A stretch of DNA of 64,000 nt from Chloroflexota bacterium. Lineage in GTDB: Bacteria; Chloroflexota; Anaerolineae; Aggregatilineales; Aggregatilineaceae. Location: the NCBI GenBank assembly GCA_012729765.1, contig JAAYCM010000054.1, positions 1 to 64,000 of the forward strand, written 5' to 3'. This document shows, in pieces, positions 26,242 to 36,295 of this stretch (within the stretch, counting starts at the first letter, position 1; every line of letters starts with the position of its first letter). The translations under genes and the position numbers were made by a program. The notes under the pieces are model-generated. The model was not told the DNA's origin, did no database searches, and worked only from the letters and a program-made list of their open reading frames with translations.

Positions 26242-28368
26242 TCAGGCCGGTGCGATCACAAATTGTCCGGCCAGCCCGCCGGTCGAATCCGGCCCGACCC
26301 AGACATCGAACTCGCCCGGCTCGAACACGCGGCATCCCTCGGTATCATAGAACGACAGCTCTTGTTCGGTCAGCTCGAACGTTACCGTCTGCGTCTCGCC
26401 GGGGGCCAGCGCCAGCCGGGCGAAGCCTTTCAGCTCCTTGACCGGGCGGCTGAGGCTGGCGACCCGATCGCGCACATAGAGCTGGACGATCTCCTCGCCC
26501 GCGCGCGTGCCGGTGTTGGTGATCTCCGCGCTGACCATCACCGCCTGAGGGCCAGCCGGGACGATGCGCAGATTGTTATAGGCAAATTCGGTGTAGCTCA
26601 GCCCATAGCCGAAGGGGTAGAGCGGGCTGTCAAGCTGATCGACGTAGCGCGAGTGCCGCCGGTCGCGGGGCGGCAGCGGGCGCCCGGTTGGGCGGTGGTT
26701 GTAGTAGAGCGGCACCTGGCCCACTGTGCGCGGGAACGTCACCGGCAGCTTGCCGCTGGGGTTTGCGTCGCCAAACAGCACATCCGCGACCGCGCGCCCG
26801 CCTTCGGTCCCCGGATGCCACGCCATCAGCACGGCAGCGGCCTGCCGGTGGATCGACTCCAGGGCCAGCGGTCGCCCGGCCAGCACCACGACGATCACCG
26901 GCACCTGCAGCGCGAACAGCGCCTCAAGGAACGCCGTCTGTCCGGGCGGCAGATCGAGGGTGGTAATGCAGTTATCCTCGCCGGAGCGCGACACGGCCTC
27001 GCCCACCACCGCGATCACCACGTCGCAGTGTCGCGCCTGCCAGAGCGCATCATCCGCCAGTTCTGAAGTCCGAATCTGGGCTGCGCTGTCCACCGTCTCG
27101 CGGACGCGGTCCAGAATCGAGACGACGCTGTCCTCGTGCCCGTCCAGCGTCCATGAGCCGAACAGGGTAGCGCGCGCCTCGGCCAGCGGCCCAAACACGC
27201 CGATGGTCTGGCCCGCTTTCGCCAGGGGCAGGATGCCGTCGTTCTTCAGCAGCACCAGCGAGCGGGCCGCCGCGTCGCGCACGATCTGCCTGTGATCGGC
27301 GTGCAGGTGCACGGCGGCGCGTTCCGTCTCGGTGTAGGGCTGCGCGAACAGCCCCAGCCGCAGCTTGGCGCGCAGAATCCGCCGCACCGCCTCATCGATC
27401 ACCGCTTCGGGCAGCGCGCCGGACTCGACCAGCCCGGCCAGTTCCTCGACGTATACTTCAGCCGCCAGGTCCATATCGATTCCGGCCAGTGCCGCCAGCC
27501 GCGCGGCCCCGGCGCGGTCGGCAGCCACGCCGTGATAGCGCAGCTCGTCGATCGCGGCCCAATCGCTGATCACCAGCCCATCGAAGCCCCATTCATCCTT
27601 CAGAATCTCGGTGACGAGGTGGCGGTTGGCTGTGATCGGCACCCCGCCGTTCTCCGGGAAGCCGGTCATGATCGAGCCGACTCCGGCCTGCACCGCCGCG
27701 TGAAACGAGGGCAGATAGACGTTGTGCAGCGTGGATGGCGTGATCTCGGTGCCGTTGTAGTCGCGCCCGCCTTCCGCCGCGCCATAGCCCGCGTAATGTT
27801 TGGCGCAGGCCAGCACCGCTTCGGGATCGGTCAGATCATCGCCCTGAAAGCCGCGCACCGCTGCCCGTGCCAGCGCCGAGCACAGGAACGGGTCCTCGCC
27901 GAAGCCTTCCGCGATGCGCCCCCAGCGCGGGTCGCGCGCGATATCGAGCATGGGCGCGAACACCCAGCGGATGCCATCCGCCGACGCCTCGCGCGCCGCC
28001 ACCCGGCAGGCCGCCTCGACCACGTCCGGCGACCAACTGGCCGCCATCCCCAGCGGGATCGGGGCGACCGTCTTATAGCCGTGCAGCACGTCGCGCCCGA
28101 ACAGAATCGGGATGCCCAGGCGCGTCTCTTCGACGGCGATCCGCTGCAAGTGATTCAGGTGCGGGCCGACGACCGGCTCCTGGGGCGACGCGCCCGGCAC
28201 CGGCGCACCGGACAGGATGATCGACCCGGCGTGCCCGGCGCGGATGCGGTCTTCCAGGTCGTCGAGCGTGATCTGAAGCTGGCACATCTGCCCGACCTTT
28301 TCGGCCAGGGTCATCTGCGCCAGCAGGCAGTCAATCTGGGCTTCTACGGCCTGCGTCTCTGCGGCCAT
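26242..28368 (-). CDS. GH3 beta-glucosidase with fibronectin-III-like C-terminal domain
   Basis: 708 residues from ATG 28368 (AAGGAG ten bases upstream; the longer frame has no ribosome site). The family-3 barrel has GRDVLHGYKTVAPIPLG, WGRIAEGFGEDP, Lys190-His191, and nucleophile Asp269 in LVISDWAAI. Then come the C-terminal alpha-beta sandwich (VVLAGRPLALESI) and the FnIII-like domain (VSAEITNTGTRAGEEIVQLYVRD). Cytoplasmic, it removes beta-glucose or beta-xylose from oligosaccharides delivered by the Opp-type importer encoded just upstream. Confidence 0.94.
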   Translation of the reverse strand: MAAETQAVEAQIDCLLAQMTLAEKVGQMCQLQITLDDLEDRIRAGHAGSIILSGAPVPGASPQEPVVGPHLNHLQRIAVEETRLGIPILFGRDVLHGYKTVAPIPLGMAASWSPDVVEAACRVAAREASADGIRWVFAPMLDIARDPRWGRIAEGFGEDPFLCSALARAAVRGFQGDDLTDPEAVLACAKHYAGYGAAEGGRDYNGTEITPSTLHNVYLPSFHAAVQAGVGSIMTGFPENGGVPITANRHLVTEILKDEWGFDGLVISDWAAIDELRYHGVAADRAGAARLAALAGIDMDLAAEVYVEELAGLVESGALPEAVIDEAVRRILRAKLRLGLFAQPYTETERAAVHLHADHRQIVRDAAARSLVLLKNDGILPLAKAGQTIGVFGPLAEARATLFGSWTLDGHEDSVVSILDRVRETVDSAAQIRTSELADDALWQARHCDVVIAVVGEAVSRSGEDNCITTLDLPPGQTAFLEALFALQVPVIVVVLAGRPLALESIHRQAAAVLMAWHPGTEGGRAVADVLFGDANPSGKLPVTFPRTVGQVPLYYNHRPTGRPLPPRDRRHSRYVDQLDSPLYPFGYGLSYTEFAYNNLRIVPAGPQAVMVSAEITNTGTRAGEEIVQLYVRDRVASLSRPVKELKGFARLALAPGETQTVTFELTEQELSFYDTEGCRVFEPGEFDVWVGPDSTGGLAGQFVIAPA

Positions 28369-28484
28369 ACAGGGTTTACTCCTTGCTGCTGTGCACTCGG
28401 AACGCGGCAAACGATGTTGATCACCGGCCACCCCAGCCCTGCGGCGTGGGCAAACCGGCATGCTTTCAATGTTAGCAGGGTGCT

Positions 28485-29600
28485 TCAGTCCCCGGTGGGC
28501 GAGATCCGATCTTCCGCGATCACGCCGCGCAGCGACAGTCCTTCGGCGAAATGGCACGCCACATAATGCGGCGAGGCGCTGCCATCCGGGCCGCGCGTCT
28601 CGATTGGGCGCAGCGGCGGCTCTTCCAACGCGCAGCGCGTCTGCGCATAGCGGCAGCGCGGGTGAAAGTAGCACCCGGTCGGCGGGTTGGCCGGGTCGGC
28701 CACGTCCCCTTCCAGCCGGATCCGGCGCGAGCGGTCGCGCTGGCGCGGGTTGTGGATCGGGACGGCGGAGAGCAGCGCCTCGGTATAGGGATGGCGGGGA
28801 TGGGTATAGAGCGCCGTCGCCTCAGCCGACTCGACCAGCTTACCCACGTACATCACGCTGACCCGGTCGCAGATGTGCCGGATCACGCTCAGATCGTGGG
28901 CGATAAACAGATAGGTCAGGCCCATCTCGGCCTGCAAGTCTTCCAGCAGGTTCAACACCTGCGCCCGGATCGATACGTCCAGCGCCGAGATCGCTTCGTC
29001 GGCCACAATCAGGCGCGGGTTGGTCGCCAGCGCCCGCGCGATCACGATCCGCTGGCGTTCACCGCCGCTGAAGGCATGCGGATAGCGGCGCATGTATTCG
29101 GGCCGCAGCCCCACGCGCTGGAGCAGGTGCGCGACACGCGCCTCAAGCTCGCTTCCCGCCGCCAGCCGGTTGACCTTCAGCACCTCGGCCACGATCTCGA
29201 AGACCGTCATACGCGGGTTGAGCGACGAGTATGGGTCCTGGAAGATCATGCGAATCTGCTGGCGATAGGGGCGTAACTGCGGGCGCTCCAACTGCGCCAG
29301 ATCGACCGGGCCGCCGGTCGTGGCTGGATCGTCTGCCCCGGCATTGTAGAGAATCTGCCCACTGGTGGGGCGGTAGGCGCGCACGATGCACCGCCCGACG
29401 GTCGTCTTACCGCAGCCGCTTTCGCCCACCAGGCCCAGCGTCTCACCGGGCCGGATGGTGAAGCTGACGTTATCGACCGCCTTCACATAGCGTGTCTCGC
29501 GGCCAAATGGCCCCTTCTGCCGCGTAAACCACATATGCAGGTTGCGCACGTCAAGCAGGCGTTCGCCGTCCTGGGGTGGTCGGGCGGGTATATCACTCAT
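28485..29600 (-). CDS. Opp/Dpp-type ABC transporter ATP-binding protein (OppF-like)
   Basis: 371 residues. Walker [12 protein letters not shown], signature [15 protein letters not shown], Walker [13 protein letters not shown], then the oligopeptide-ABC C-terminal extension with [14 protein letters not shown]. It overlaps the OppD-like gene by four bases (ATGA). Together they energise the OppBC pore. The linked binding protein and GH genes suggest the substrate is an oligosaccharide, not a peptide. Confidence 0.93.
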   Translation of the reverse strand: MSDIPARPPQDGERLLDVRNLHMWFTRQKGPFGRETRYVKAVDNVSFTIRPGETLGLVGESGCGKTTVGRCIVRAYRPTSGQILYNAGADDPATTGGPVDLAQLERPQLRPYRQQIRMIFQDPYSSLNPRMTVFEIVAEVLKVNRLAAGSELEARVAHLLQRVGLRPEYMRRYPHAFSGGERQRIVIARALATNPRLIVADEAISALDVSIRAQVLNLLEDLQAEMGLTYLFIAHDLSVIRHICDRVSVMYVGKLVESAEATALYTHPRHPYTEALLSAVPIHNPRQRDRSRRIRLEGDVADPANPPTGCYFHPRCRYAQTRCALEEPPLRPIETRGPDGSASPHYVACHFAEGLSLRGVIAEDRISPTGD

Positions 29601-30649
29601 GAACTGGCCTCTTCTGTCGCGGCGGGCTGATATTGTTCATCGTAGAGCAGGCAGCGGACCATGTGATTTTCCGCCAGCGCAATCGGCGGCGGGACCACGC
29701 GGTCGCACACCCCCGGCATCATCCGGTCGCAGCGCGGGTGGAACGGGCACCCGCTCAGGCGCTGGAAGGGTGACGGCACCATGCCCTGAATTGGATCGAG
29801 CCGGGAGCGCGTCGGGCCGATCTTGGGGATCGAGCGCAGCAGCGAGACGGTGTAGGGGTGGCGCGGCGCGTTGAACAGCGTATCGGCATCGGTTTTCTCG
29901 ACGACCGTGCCCATATACATCACCGCCACATCATCCGCGATCTCGGCCACCACGCCCAGATCGTGCGTGATGAACAGGATCGACATTCCATACTCGGCTT
30001 GCAGCTCCAGCATCAGGTCGAGAATCTGCGCCTGCGTGGTCACGTCCAGCGCGGTTGTCGGCTCGTCCGCGATCAAAAGCTGCGGGTTGCACGACAGCGC
30101 CATCGCGATCATACACCGCTGACGCATCCCGCCGCTCAGCCGAAACGGGTATTCGTCGATGCGATCTTCCGGCTGGGGGATGCCGACTTTGGCGAGCAGG
30201 TCGATCGCACGCTCGCGCGCCTCGGCTTCCGTAACCCGGCTGTGCAGCCGGATCGCCTCGATGATCTGGTTGCCGACAGTGTGCAGCGCGCTCAGTGAGG
30301 TCATCGGCTCCTGGAAGATCATGGCGATCTCGTTACCGCGAATCTGGCGAACCGCCGCCCCACGCGGGCGCAGCCCTGCTATATCAACCGTTTCGGTGCC
30401 GCCGCCCGGTAGGGGCCGGTGATAGAGAATCTGGCCGCCCACGATCCGGCCCGGGCGGTGGATGATCTTCAGAATCGCGCGCGCGGTGACGCTTTTGCCG
30501 CAGCCACTTTCACCCACCACGCACAATGTCTTGCCGCGCCAGACGGTGTAGCTGGCCCCGTTCACCGCCCGGACGACGCCCTCATTGGTGAAAAAATGCA
30601 GGTGCAGATCGCGCAGCTCTAACAATACATCGGACGACTGATCAGGCAT
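29597..30649 (-). CDS. Opp/Dpp-type ABC transporter ATP-binding protein (OppD-like)
   Basis: 350 residues. Walker A GESGCGKSVTARAIL, signature LSGGMRQRCMIAMAL, Walker B LLIADEPTTALD, and C-terminal CPFHPRCDRM typical of OppD/DppD. It pairs with the OppF-like ATPase through the overlapping stop/start. The gap to the OppC gene upstream is 38 bases. Confidence 0.93.
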   Translation of the reverse strand: MPDQSSDVLLELRDLHLHFFTNEGVVRAVNGASYTVWRGKTLCVVGESGCGKSVTARAILKIIHRPGRIVGGQILYHRPLPGGGTETVDIAGLRPRGAAVRQIRGNEIAMIFQEPMTSLSALHTVGNQIIEAIRLHSRVTEAEARERAIDLLAKVGIPQPEDRIDEYPFRLSGGMRQRCMIAMALSCNPQLLIADEPTTALDVTTQAQILDLMLELQAEYGMSILFITHDLGVVAEIADDVAVMYMGTVVEKTDADTLFNAPRHPYTVSLLRSIPKIGPTRSRLDPIQGMVPSPFQRLSGCPFHPRCDRMMPGVCDRVVPPPIALAENHMVRCLLYDEQYQPAATEEASS

Positions 30650-30687
30650 TGCGCTCTTGTCTTTCCTTCCAAAACTGGCCCACTTGC

Positions 30688-31875
30688 TTAGCGATAGGGA
30701 TCGGCGGCGTCGCGCAGGCCGTCGCCCAGGAAGTTGAACACCAGGACGGTCAACGTCACCGCCACGCCCGGCAGCAGCATCCAGGGCATGTTGGCGATCA
30801 CGCGGATGCTCTGCGCGTCTTTGAGCATCACGCCCCAGCTGACGACCGGCGCTTGCAGCCCCAGGCCCAGGAAGCTCAGCGCCGTCTCGCCCAGGATCAT
30901 GCCGGGAATCGCCAGCGTCACCGAGGCGATGATGTGGCTGAGAAAGGACGGGACCATGTGCCGCGTGATGATCCGGAAGCGCGACACGCCGTCCAGCTCC
31001 GCCGCCAGGATGAAATCTTCCTCACGCAACGACAAGAACCGGCCCCGCACCACGCGCGCCATGTGCGTCCAGCCCAGCAGCGACAGCACGACCGTGATCC
31101 CGAAGTAGACCAGCGTCGGGTCCCAGCGCGCCGGAACTGCCGTCGCCAGCGCCATCCACAGCGGGATGTCGGGGATCGAGCGCAGCAGCTCGATCAGGCG
31201 CTGGATCGCGTTATCGACCCGTCCGCCGATCAGCCCCGACAGCCCGCCGAGGATGATCCCCAGGCCCAGGCTCAGCGCCACGCCCACCAGCCCGACCGAG
31301 AGCGAGATCTGTGAGGCGAAGATCAGCCGGCTCCACACGTCGCGGCCCAGGTCGTCCGCCCCGGCCAGATAGAACGGATCGCCGTGATGCTTCGGGCCGA
31401 AGAAGTGGCGGTCGGTCGTGATATGGAGCCAGTTGAGCCAATCGACCGGAATCCCTTTCAGCCCAATGGTGTAAGGATCGCCCTTGACGAAGAATCCCAG
31501 CGGGATTTTGACGTCCTCGTCCACCGCATAGCGCCGCTCGAAGGTGCGCGGATCGGTTTCCTGCTGATAGCCGTAGACGTAGGGGGCAAGCTTGCCGTTG
31601 TCGAGCCAGTGTATTTTTTGCGGGGGAGCCTGGGTATAGCCCCGGTGATAGGTGGTCTTGGCATGGGGCGCGAAGAAGCCGGCGAAGAGCGCGACGGTAT
31701 ACAGCGTCACGACGATCACCAGGCTGATCATCGCCAGCCGGTGCTTGCGGAACTTCCACCACATCAGACGCCACTGCGACGCGATCGCGAGCTGCGGCTC
31801 GTCCTGGCTGCCGGACTGCGCGGCGTGCGGCCAGGGAATCGGCTGGGCGGGCTGCTTCATGATGTCATTCGCCAT
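30688..31875 (-). CDS. Opp/Dpp-type ABC permease (OppC-like)
   Basis: 395 residues, longer than typical OppC (about 300) because of an extended N-terminus and a large loop of roughly 70-180 between TM1 and the pore domain. The pore domain contains GRDVWSRLIFASQISLSVG and the EAA loop FILAAELDGVSRFRIITRHMVPSFLSHI. Enlarged OppC proteins of this kind accompany family 5 binding proteins in other Chloroflexota and Thermotogae sugar systems (recalled, not checked). Confidence 0.9.
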   Translation of the reverse strand: MANDIMKQPAQPIPWPHAAQSGSQDEPQLAIASQWRLMWWKFRKHRLAMISLVIVVTLYTVALFAGFFAPHAKTTYHRGYTQAPPQKIHWLDNGKLAPYVYGYQQETDPRTFERRYAVDEDVKIPLGFFVKGDPYTIGLKGIPVDWLNWLHITTDRHFFGPKHHGDPFYLAGADDLGRDVWSRLIFASQISLSVGLVGVALSLGLGIILGGLSGLIGGRVDNAIQRLIELLRSIPDIPLWMALATAVPARWDPTLVYFGITVVLSLLGWTHMARVVRGRFLSLREEDFILAAELDGVSRFRIITRHMVPSFLSHIIASVTLAIPGMILGETALSFLGLGLQAPVVSWGVMLKDAQSIRVIANMPWMLLPGVAVTLTVLVFNFLGDGLRDAADPYR

Positions 31876-31893
31876 GGTGTGCTATCCCACCGT

Positions 31894-32883
31894 CTATTGA
31901 TACCGGATGCGCGGGTCGAGCCACGCCAGCAGAATATCCGACAGCAGCGTTCCCATCATCGTCAGGAAGCTCAGCAGCATCAGGAATCCGGCGGCCACAT
32001 ACATATCCTGCACGCGCAGCGCTTGCAGATAGACCGGGCCGGTGGTCGGCAGGTTGAGCACAATCGACACGATCGCTTCACCGGCGACCAGCGAGGGGAG
32101 GGTCCAGCCCAGCGTGCTGATAAACGGGTTGAGCGCGTGGCGCACCGGATACTTCAGCAGCAGCCGCCATTCTGGCATCCCTTTGGCGCGCGCCGTATCG
32201 ACATAGGGCTTGTCCAGCTCGTCGAGCAGATTGGCGCGCATGATGCGGATCAGCCCGGCGGTGCCGGCGGTGCCCACGATCACCATCGGGAGCCAGATGT
32301 GCTTGAGCAGGTCGATGAATTTGGCGAAGCTCCAGGGCGCGTCGGCATATTCGGTCGAGAACAGCCCGCTGATGCTGATCCCCCACTGGCTGAATGCCAG
32401 ATACAGCAGCGCCAGCGCGATCAGAAAGCCGGGCGTCGCCATGCCGATGAAGCCGATGATACTGAAGATGTAGTCCCCGATGCTGTACTGCCTGACTGCT
32501 GAATAGATCCCGATGGGCAGGGCGACCATCCACGAGAAGATGAAGCTCGCCAGCGCGATCAGGACGGTCATGCCGAGCCGGTCCCAGATGATCTCCTGCG
32601 ACGGGGCGTTGTTCTGGAAGGAATAGCCGAAGTCGCCATGTAGCATAATGTTCCCGATCCACTTCCCATACTGCACCAGGATCGGTTCGTTCAGGCCATA
32701 GCGCTCGCGCATGGCCTCTTCAAACTGGGGCGTCCAGTTGACGCCCTGCAGGTTGCGCATTTCCTCGATCATGGTCGAGACGTAGTCACCGGGGGGAAGC
32801 TGGATGGTGACGAACACGAGCAGCGAGATGATAAACATCATCGGGATCATGTACAGCAGGCGCTTCAAAATGTATTTCGCCAT
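31894..32883 (-). CDS. Opp/Dpp-type ABC permease (OppB-like)
   Basis: 329 residues with six membrane segments. Start MAKYILKRLLYMIPMMFIISLLVF is typical. The EAA loop is YVDTARAKGMPEWRLLLKYPVRHALNP. It forms the import pore with the OppC-like protein. A GC-rich hairpin separates it from the binding-protein gene upstream. Confidence 0.92.
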   Translation of the reverse strand: MAKYILKRLLYMIPMMFIISLLVFVTIQLPPGDYVSTMIEEMRNLQGVNWTPQFEEAMRERYGLNEPILVQYGKWIGNIMLHGDFGYSFQNNAPSQEIIWDRLGMTVLIALASFIFSWMVALPIGIYSAVRQYSIGDYIFSIIGFIGMATPGFLIALALLYLAFSQWGISISGLFSTEYADAPWSFAKFIDLLKHIWLPMVIVGTAGTAGLIRIMRANLLDELDKPYVDTARAKGMPEWRLLLKYPVRHALNPFISTLGWTLPSLVAGEAIVSIVLNLPTTGPVYLQALRVQDMYVAAGFLMLLSFLTMMGTLLSDILLAWLDPRIRYQ

Positions 32884-32920
32884 ACGACAATTTCTCCGCC
32901 AGACCTAAGGTGTAAGTGTT

Positions 32921-32943
32921 GGGGCGGGTTGGTGGCCCGCCCC
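32921..32943 (-). terminator. Intraoperonic hairpin between binding protein and OppB
   Basis: GGGGCGGG and CCCGCCCC form a perfect 8-bp stem with a seven-base loop. Such hairpins after binding-protein genes often protect the upstream mRNA or partly stop transcription, giving more binding protein than permease. Confidence 0.55.
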
Positions 32944-32991
32944 GGTGTGTCGCGCAGCTTTCAGGCGAGAGAAGTCTGCTTGCAGCGGCAG

Positions 32992-34938
32992 CTATTCGGT
33001 AAAGTACCACTGCTCTGGTACGGCAATCGCCACGCCGCCCACCGGCCAGCCGTCAATCCAGCTCTCGGGCACGTTGGCGATCTTGGCGTTGAGCGGGCGG
33101 AACGTCGTCGGCGGGCTGGCAATTCCGATCACCCAGAACTCGTCGGCGGCCACCTGAAGCACCTGCTGCATCAGCTCGATTCGCTCTTCCGAGGTCGGGG
33201 CCTGGCGCACGCGCTCCATCAGGGCCAGTTGATCCTTGATGTGCTGCGGCGGCTCGACCCCGGCAGGATTGTCCTTCTCCAGGTACCAGATCGCCCAGGC
33301 GTTGCCCCTGATCTGCGAGCCACTGTTCGGTACGAAGTAGCGGCTGTCGAAGATCGAGGTGATGCCCACGCCGCCCTCGCCGGTGTAGATCGTGGCTTCC
33401 ATCGTGTTGTCGTCGCGGCGGTTGCTCCAGATGTCATTGTCAACGACATCCAGAATGATGTCAACGCCGACGGCAGCGTAGTATTCCTTGAGCAGCTCGG
33501 CCACACCCAGGAAGTTCAGGCCATAGTCGCCGGTCTGAACGGTGAAGACGATTGACAGCTTCTCGCCGTTGGGCAGCAACCGCCAGCCGTCGGCGTCCTT
33601 ATCGGGCAGCACCTTGTCCAGATACTCGTTCGCCAGATCGACGCTGTATTCAAGATACTGCGTGCTGAGCTGCTCGTTATAGAGCGGCGAATCCTCGTTC
33701 GGCGACACCTGGCGCAGATTGCCCTCGCCGAAGTACACGATGTCCACGATCTCCTGGCGGTCGATAGCGTGCGACATGCCGATCCGGAAGTCCTTCTGGC
33801 TGAAAAGCTCGCCCATCTCTGGGTGCGTCAGGTTGAACATGATCGACACCACACCGCCGCCTTCGCGCGGCAGGATGTAGACTTCCAGGCCCGACGTTTC
33901 TGCATTCTGGAAGAACAGGGGGCGGTTTTCGTTGGCCGGGTTGGGCATCGTGTCGAACTTGCCCGCCAGCACGTCCAGCAGCAGTGTTTCTTCGTCCTGG
34001 TAAGCCGTCTCGACAATGCGGTCGATGTAGGGAAGCTGGTTGCCTGCCGCGTCTACCCAGTAATAGTACGGGTTGCGCTCGGCGATGAACTGCGTGCCGC
34101 TGCCGAGCGGCTGGACGACGATCCAGGGGAAGAGGGTGGGATACTCGACATCGCGCATCACCACCGACTGATCGCTGCCAGGGCCAACCGCCGTCTTGAG
34201 CTGGAACAGCGAAACCCAGTCGCTCGCCGCTGTGTTCTGTGCGATCAGCTCGTCGATGCCGTCCGGGTTATAGTCGATGTGGAACTGCTCAAGATAATGC
34301 TTGGGCGCGGCGGTCATTTGCCAGCCATCCCACCCGGCCATATTCAGCAGGAACATGCCATAGGGCACGTCGAAGGTGATCTTGACTGTGTAGTCGTCGA
34401 TCTTCTCGGCCACCGGGGGCACTTCGCCGGGCAGCAGCCAGCCTTCGGGGAAGTTCCCGCCGTTGATCGCGTCGTTCTTCATAATGTCTTCGATATAGAA
34501 GACGATGTCGTCGGCGGTGAAGGGCACGCCGTCCGACCACTTCACGCCCTGGCGCAGGTGGAAGACGTACTCGCTGGCATCCTCATTCACGTCCACGCTC
34601 TCGGCGAGGTTGGGCACCCAGTCGGTATATTCCTGATTCCAGTTGACCAGGCCGCGCCACGCCGACCAGAAGACCATCTGGCCGCCCCAGAATGGGCTGT
34701 CGCCGCCGAACGGAACCCGCAGCTCACCGCCATAGGTGCCGATCTCGGCCCAGGGCATCTCGATCACGCGCGGGTTTTCGGGCAGACGTTCTTCAATCGG
34801 GGGAAGCTCACCGGCGGCGACCCGTTCCGCCAGCATCGGGGACTCGCTGTAGGTCATGCCTTCCTGCGCCGTGATCGGGCTGATGGGCAGGGCGAGCACG
34901 GCAATCAGGACCACTAAAAGCATCATACGGAGCTTCAT
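32992..34938 (-). CDS. Family 5 extracellular solute-binding protein (Opp type), probable oligosaccharide binder
   Basis: 648 residues, secreted by a signal peptide ending near residue 24 (ITAQ). The SBP family 5 core includes YVFHLRQGVKWSDGVPFTADDIVFYIEDI, DFRIGMSHAIDRQEIVDIVYFGEG and a Pro/Tyr-rich end. It captures ligand outside the cell for OppBCDF. Family 5 proteins of Thermotoga and relatives can bind beta-glucan or xyloglucan oligosaccharides. The downstream GH3/GH42 and divergent LacI/GH29 make a sugar ligand likely here. Confidence 0.92.
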   Translation of the reverse strand: MKLRMMLLVVLIAVLALPISPITAQEGMTYSESPMLAERVAAGELPPIEERLPENPRVIEMPWAEIGTYGGELRVPFGGDSPFWGGQMVFWSAWRGLVNWNQEYTDWVPNLAESVDVNEDASEYVFHLRQGVKWSDGVPFTADDIVFYIEDIMKNDAINGGNFPEGWLLPGEVPPVAEKIDDYTVKITFDVPYGMFLLNMAGWDGWQMTAAPKHYLEQFHIDYNPDGIDELIAQNTAASDWVSLFQLKTAVGPGSDQSVVMRDVEYPTLFPWIVVQPLGSGTQFIAERNPYYYWVDAAGNQLPYIDRIVETAYQDEETLLLDVLAGKFDTMPNPANENRPLFFQNAETSGLEVYILPREGGGVVSIMFNLTHPEMGELFSQKDFRIGMSHAIDRQEIVDIVYFGEGNLRQVSPNEDSPLYNEQLSTQYLEYSVDLANEYLDKVLPDKDADGWRLLPNGEKLSIVFTVQTGDYGLNFLGVAELLKEYYAAVGVDIILDVVDNDIWSNRRDDNTMEATIYTGEGGVGITSIFDSRYFVPNSGSQIRGNAWAIWYLEKDNPAGVEPPQHIKDQLALMERVRQAPTSEERIELMQQVLQVAADEFWVIGIASPPTTFRPLNAKIANVPESWIDGWPVGGVAIAVPEQWYFTE

Positions 34939-35051
34939 GCTGCTGACCTCCTAATATTTTGTGGGCACGCTTGCGGGCAATCCGGGACGGGTGTTCGCTT
35001 GGCACAGTTTATCGATAGGCGCGGCCTTTTCTATCAGGCGAGACGTCGGAA

Positions 35052-35065
35052 TGTGAACAGTCACA
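35052..35065 (-). promoter_or_regulatory. lac-like operator before the Opp-type operon
   Basis: TGTGA-ACAG-TCACA, perfect outer arms, 114 bases before the binding-protein start. It has the same arms and spacing as the symmetric core of the E. coli lac operator (TGTGA-N4-TCACA). Part of the 334-base gene-free stretch 34939-35272, which otherwise holds AT-rich promoter-like DNA and further half sites (TATCACAG at 35085). Confidence 0.65.
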
Positions 35066-35205
35066 AAAATTGTCACCCCTACTGTATCACAGTTTTTGGT
35101 GCGGACTCAAGTGCTTCGAGAGATTGGGGCTGGAATTGCCTTCAGCAAGCGAAGATTAACCGTTTCTACCCGGCCCTGTCGGGGCCATACCGCCGCTTGA
35201 GGTTT

Positions 35206-35219
35206 TGTGACAGTTCACG
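35206..35219 (+). promoter_or_regulatory. Second lac-like operator, before lacI-type gene 2
   Basis: TGTGACAGTTCACG matches the reverse complement of the site at 35052-35065 in 12 of 14 positions. It lies 54 bases before the second LacI-type gene. Two sites 154 bases apart could allow looping over the divergent promoters. Confidence 0.62.
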
Positions 35220-35272
35220 TACAATTGTGCTAGCGCATATTCGTTGCGATCAGCAGCAAGGCACCCGGCCCC

Positions 35273-36271
35273 ATGAAGAGCAAACAGCGTCCCACCATCC
35301 GCGATGTCGCCCGCGAAGCCGGCGTCTCCTACCAGACCGTTTCGCGCGTGATCAACGACAGCGATCACGTCTCGCCGCACACGCGGGGCCGGGTGTGGAA
35401 AGCCGTCGAGAAGCTGGGCTATCGCCCGAACCGCATGGCCCAGATTCTCCAGACCGAGCGCTCGCTGACCCTCGAAGTGGTGATGCCTTACTTCGGCTTC
35501 AACCGTGTGCTCTACGACATGGCGCGCACCGCCCACCAGCGCGGCTATAATCTCGTCATCGCCGCCATCGATTCGGACGAATTTCCCCAGGCGCTCGAAA
35601 GCGCCGAGGCGCGCTTCATCGACGGGCTGATCCTCACGCCGCTGTTCCCCTTCATCGACGATTACGATGAGCTGGTGCGCCTGACGCACGGCATCCCCTT
35701 TGTGCAGATCGGCGCGAAGCTGGGCGCGCATTTCCCCTCGGTGATCTACGATCACGCCCAGGGCGCGCGGCTGGCGACCCAACACCTGATCGACCTGGGC
35801 CATCGCGCCATCGCCGAGATCAGCGGCCCGTTGCTGAATTACGACGCGGCGGCGCGTCACGAGGGCTGGCAGGCAACCCTGAAGGACAACGGCATCCCGC
35901 CCCAGCCGTGCATCGAGGGCGACTTCACCATCGAGGGCGGCTATCAGGCGATGAACGACTTGCTCGACAGCGGCGCGGCGTTCACGGCGGTGTTTGCGGG
36001 CAACGACTCGATGGCGTTCGGCATCCAAACCGCCCTGCGCGAGCGCGGCCTGCACGTGCCCGGCGACATCTCAATCGTCGGCTTCGACGACATCCCGGAA
36101 TCGGCGCATCTCGTGCCGGGCCTGACCACCGTCCGCCAGGACTTCCAGCTTTTGGGGCAGCTTGCAGTTGAATATCTGCTCAACCTGATCGAAAATCGGG
36201 ATACGCCCATCTACCAGCGTGTGCTGTCGCCCAGGCTGGTGATCCGGGGCAGCACGCGGCCTGTCCGGTAG
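35273..36271 (+). CDS. LacI-family transcriptional regulator 2
   Basis: 332 residues. HTH TIRDVAREAGVSYQTVSRVIN carries the Tyr-Gln-x3-Arg recognition residues found in E. coli LacI, followed by the hinge HTRGRVWKAVEKLGYRPN and a sugar-binding effector domain ending VLSPRLVIRGSTRPV. It is 24 bases before GH29 and divergent from the Opp-type operon. It probably controls both by the lac-like sites between the genes. Confidence 0.92.
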   Translation: MKSKQRPTIRDVAREAGVSYQTVSRVINDSDHVSPHTRGRVWKAVEKLGYRPNRMAQILQTERSLTLEVVMPYFGFNRVLYDMARTAHQRGYNLVIAAIDSDEFPQALESAEARFIDGLILTPLFPFIDDYDELVRLTHGIPFVQIGAKLGAHFPSVIYDHAQGARLATQHLIDLGHRAIAEISGPLLNYDAAARHEGWQATLKDNGIPPQPCIEGDFTIEGGYQAMNDLLDSGAAFTAVFAGNDSMAFGIQTALRERGLHVPGDISIVGFDDIPESAHLVPGLTTVRQDFQLLGQLAVEYLLNLIENRDTPIYQRVLSPRLVIRGSTRPVR

Positions 36272-36295
36272 GACTTCACACAGTGAGAGCGCGCG

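Noticed and set aside
27292..28566. 424-codon plus-strand frame
   Set aside because: Antisense to GH3, no recognisable domains.
33769..34917. 382-codon plus-strand frame
   Set aside because: Antisense to the family 5 binding protein.
28485..34938. Peptide (Opp/Dpp) uptake as the importer's role
   Set aside because: Linked GH3/GH42, divergent LacI and GH29 point to sugars; peptide transport is still possible but less likely.
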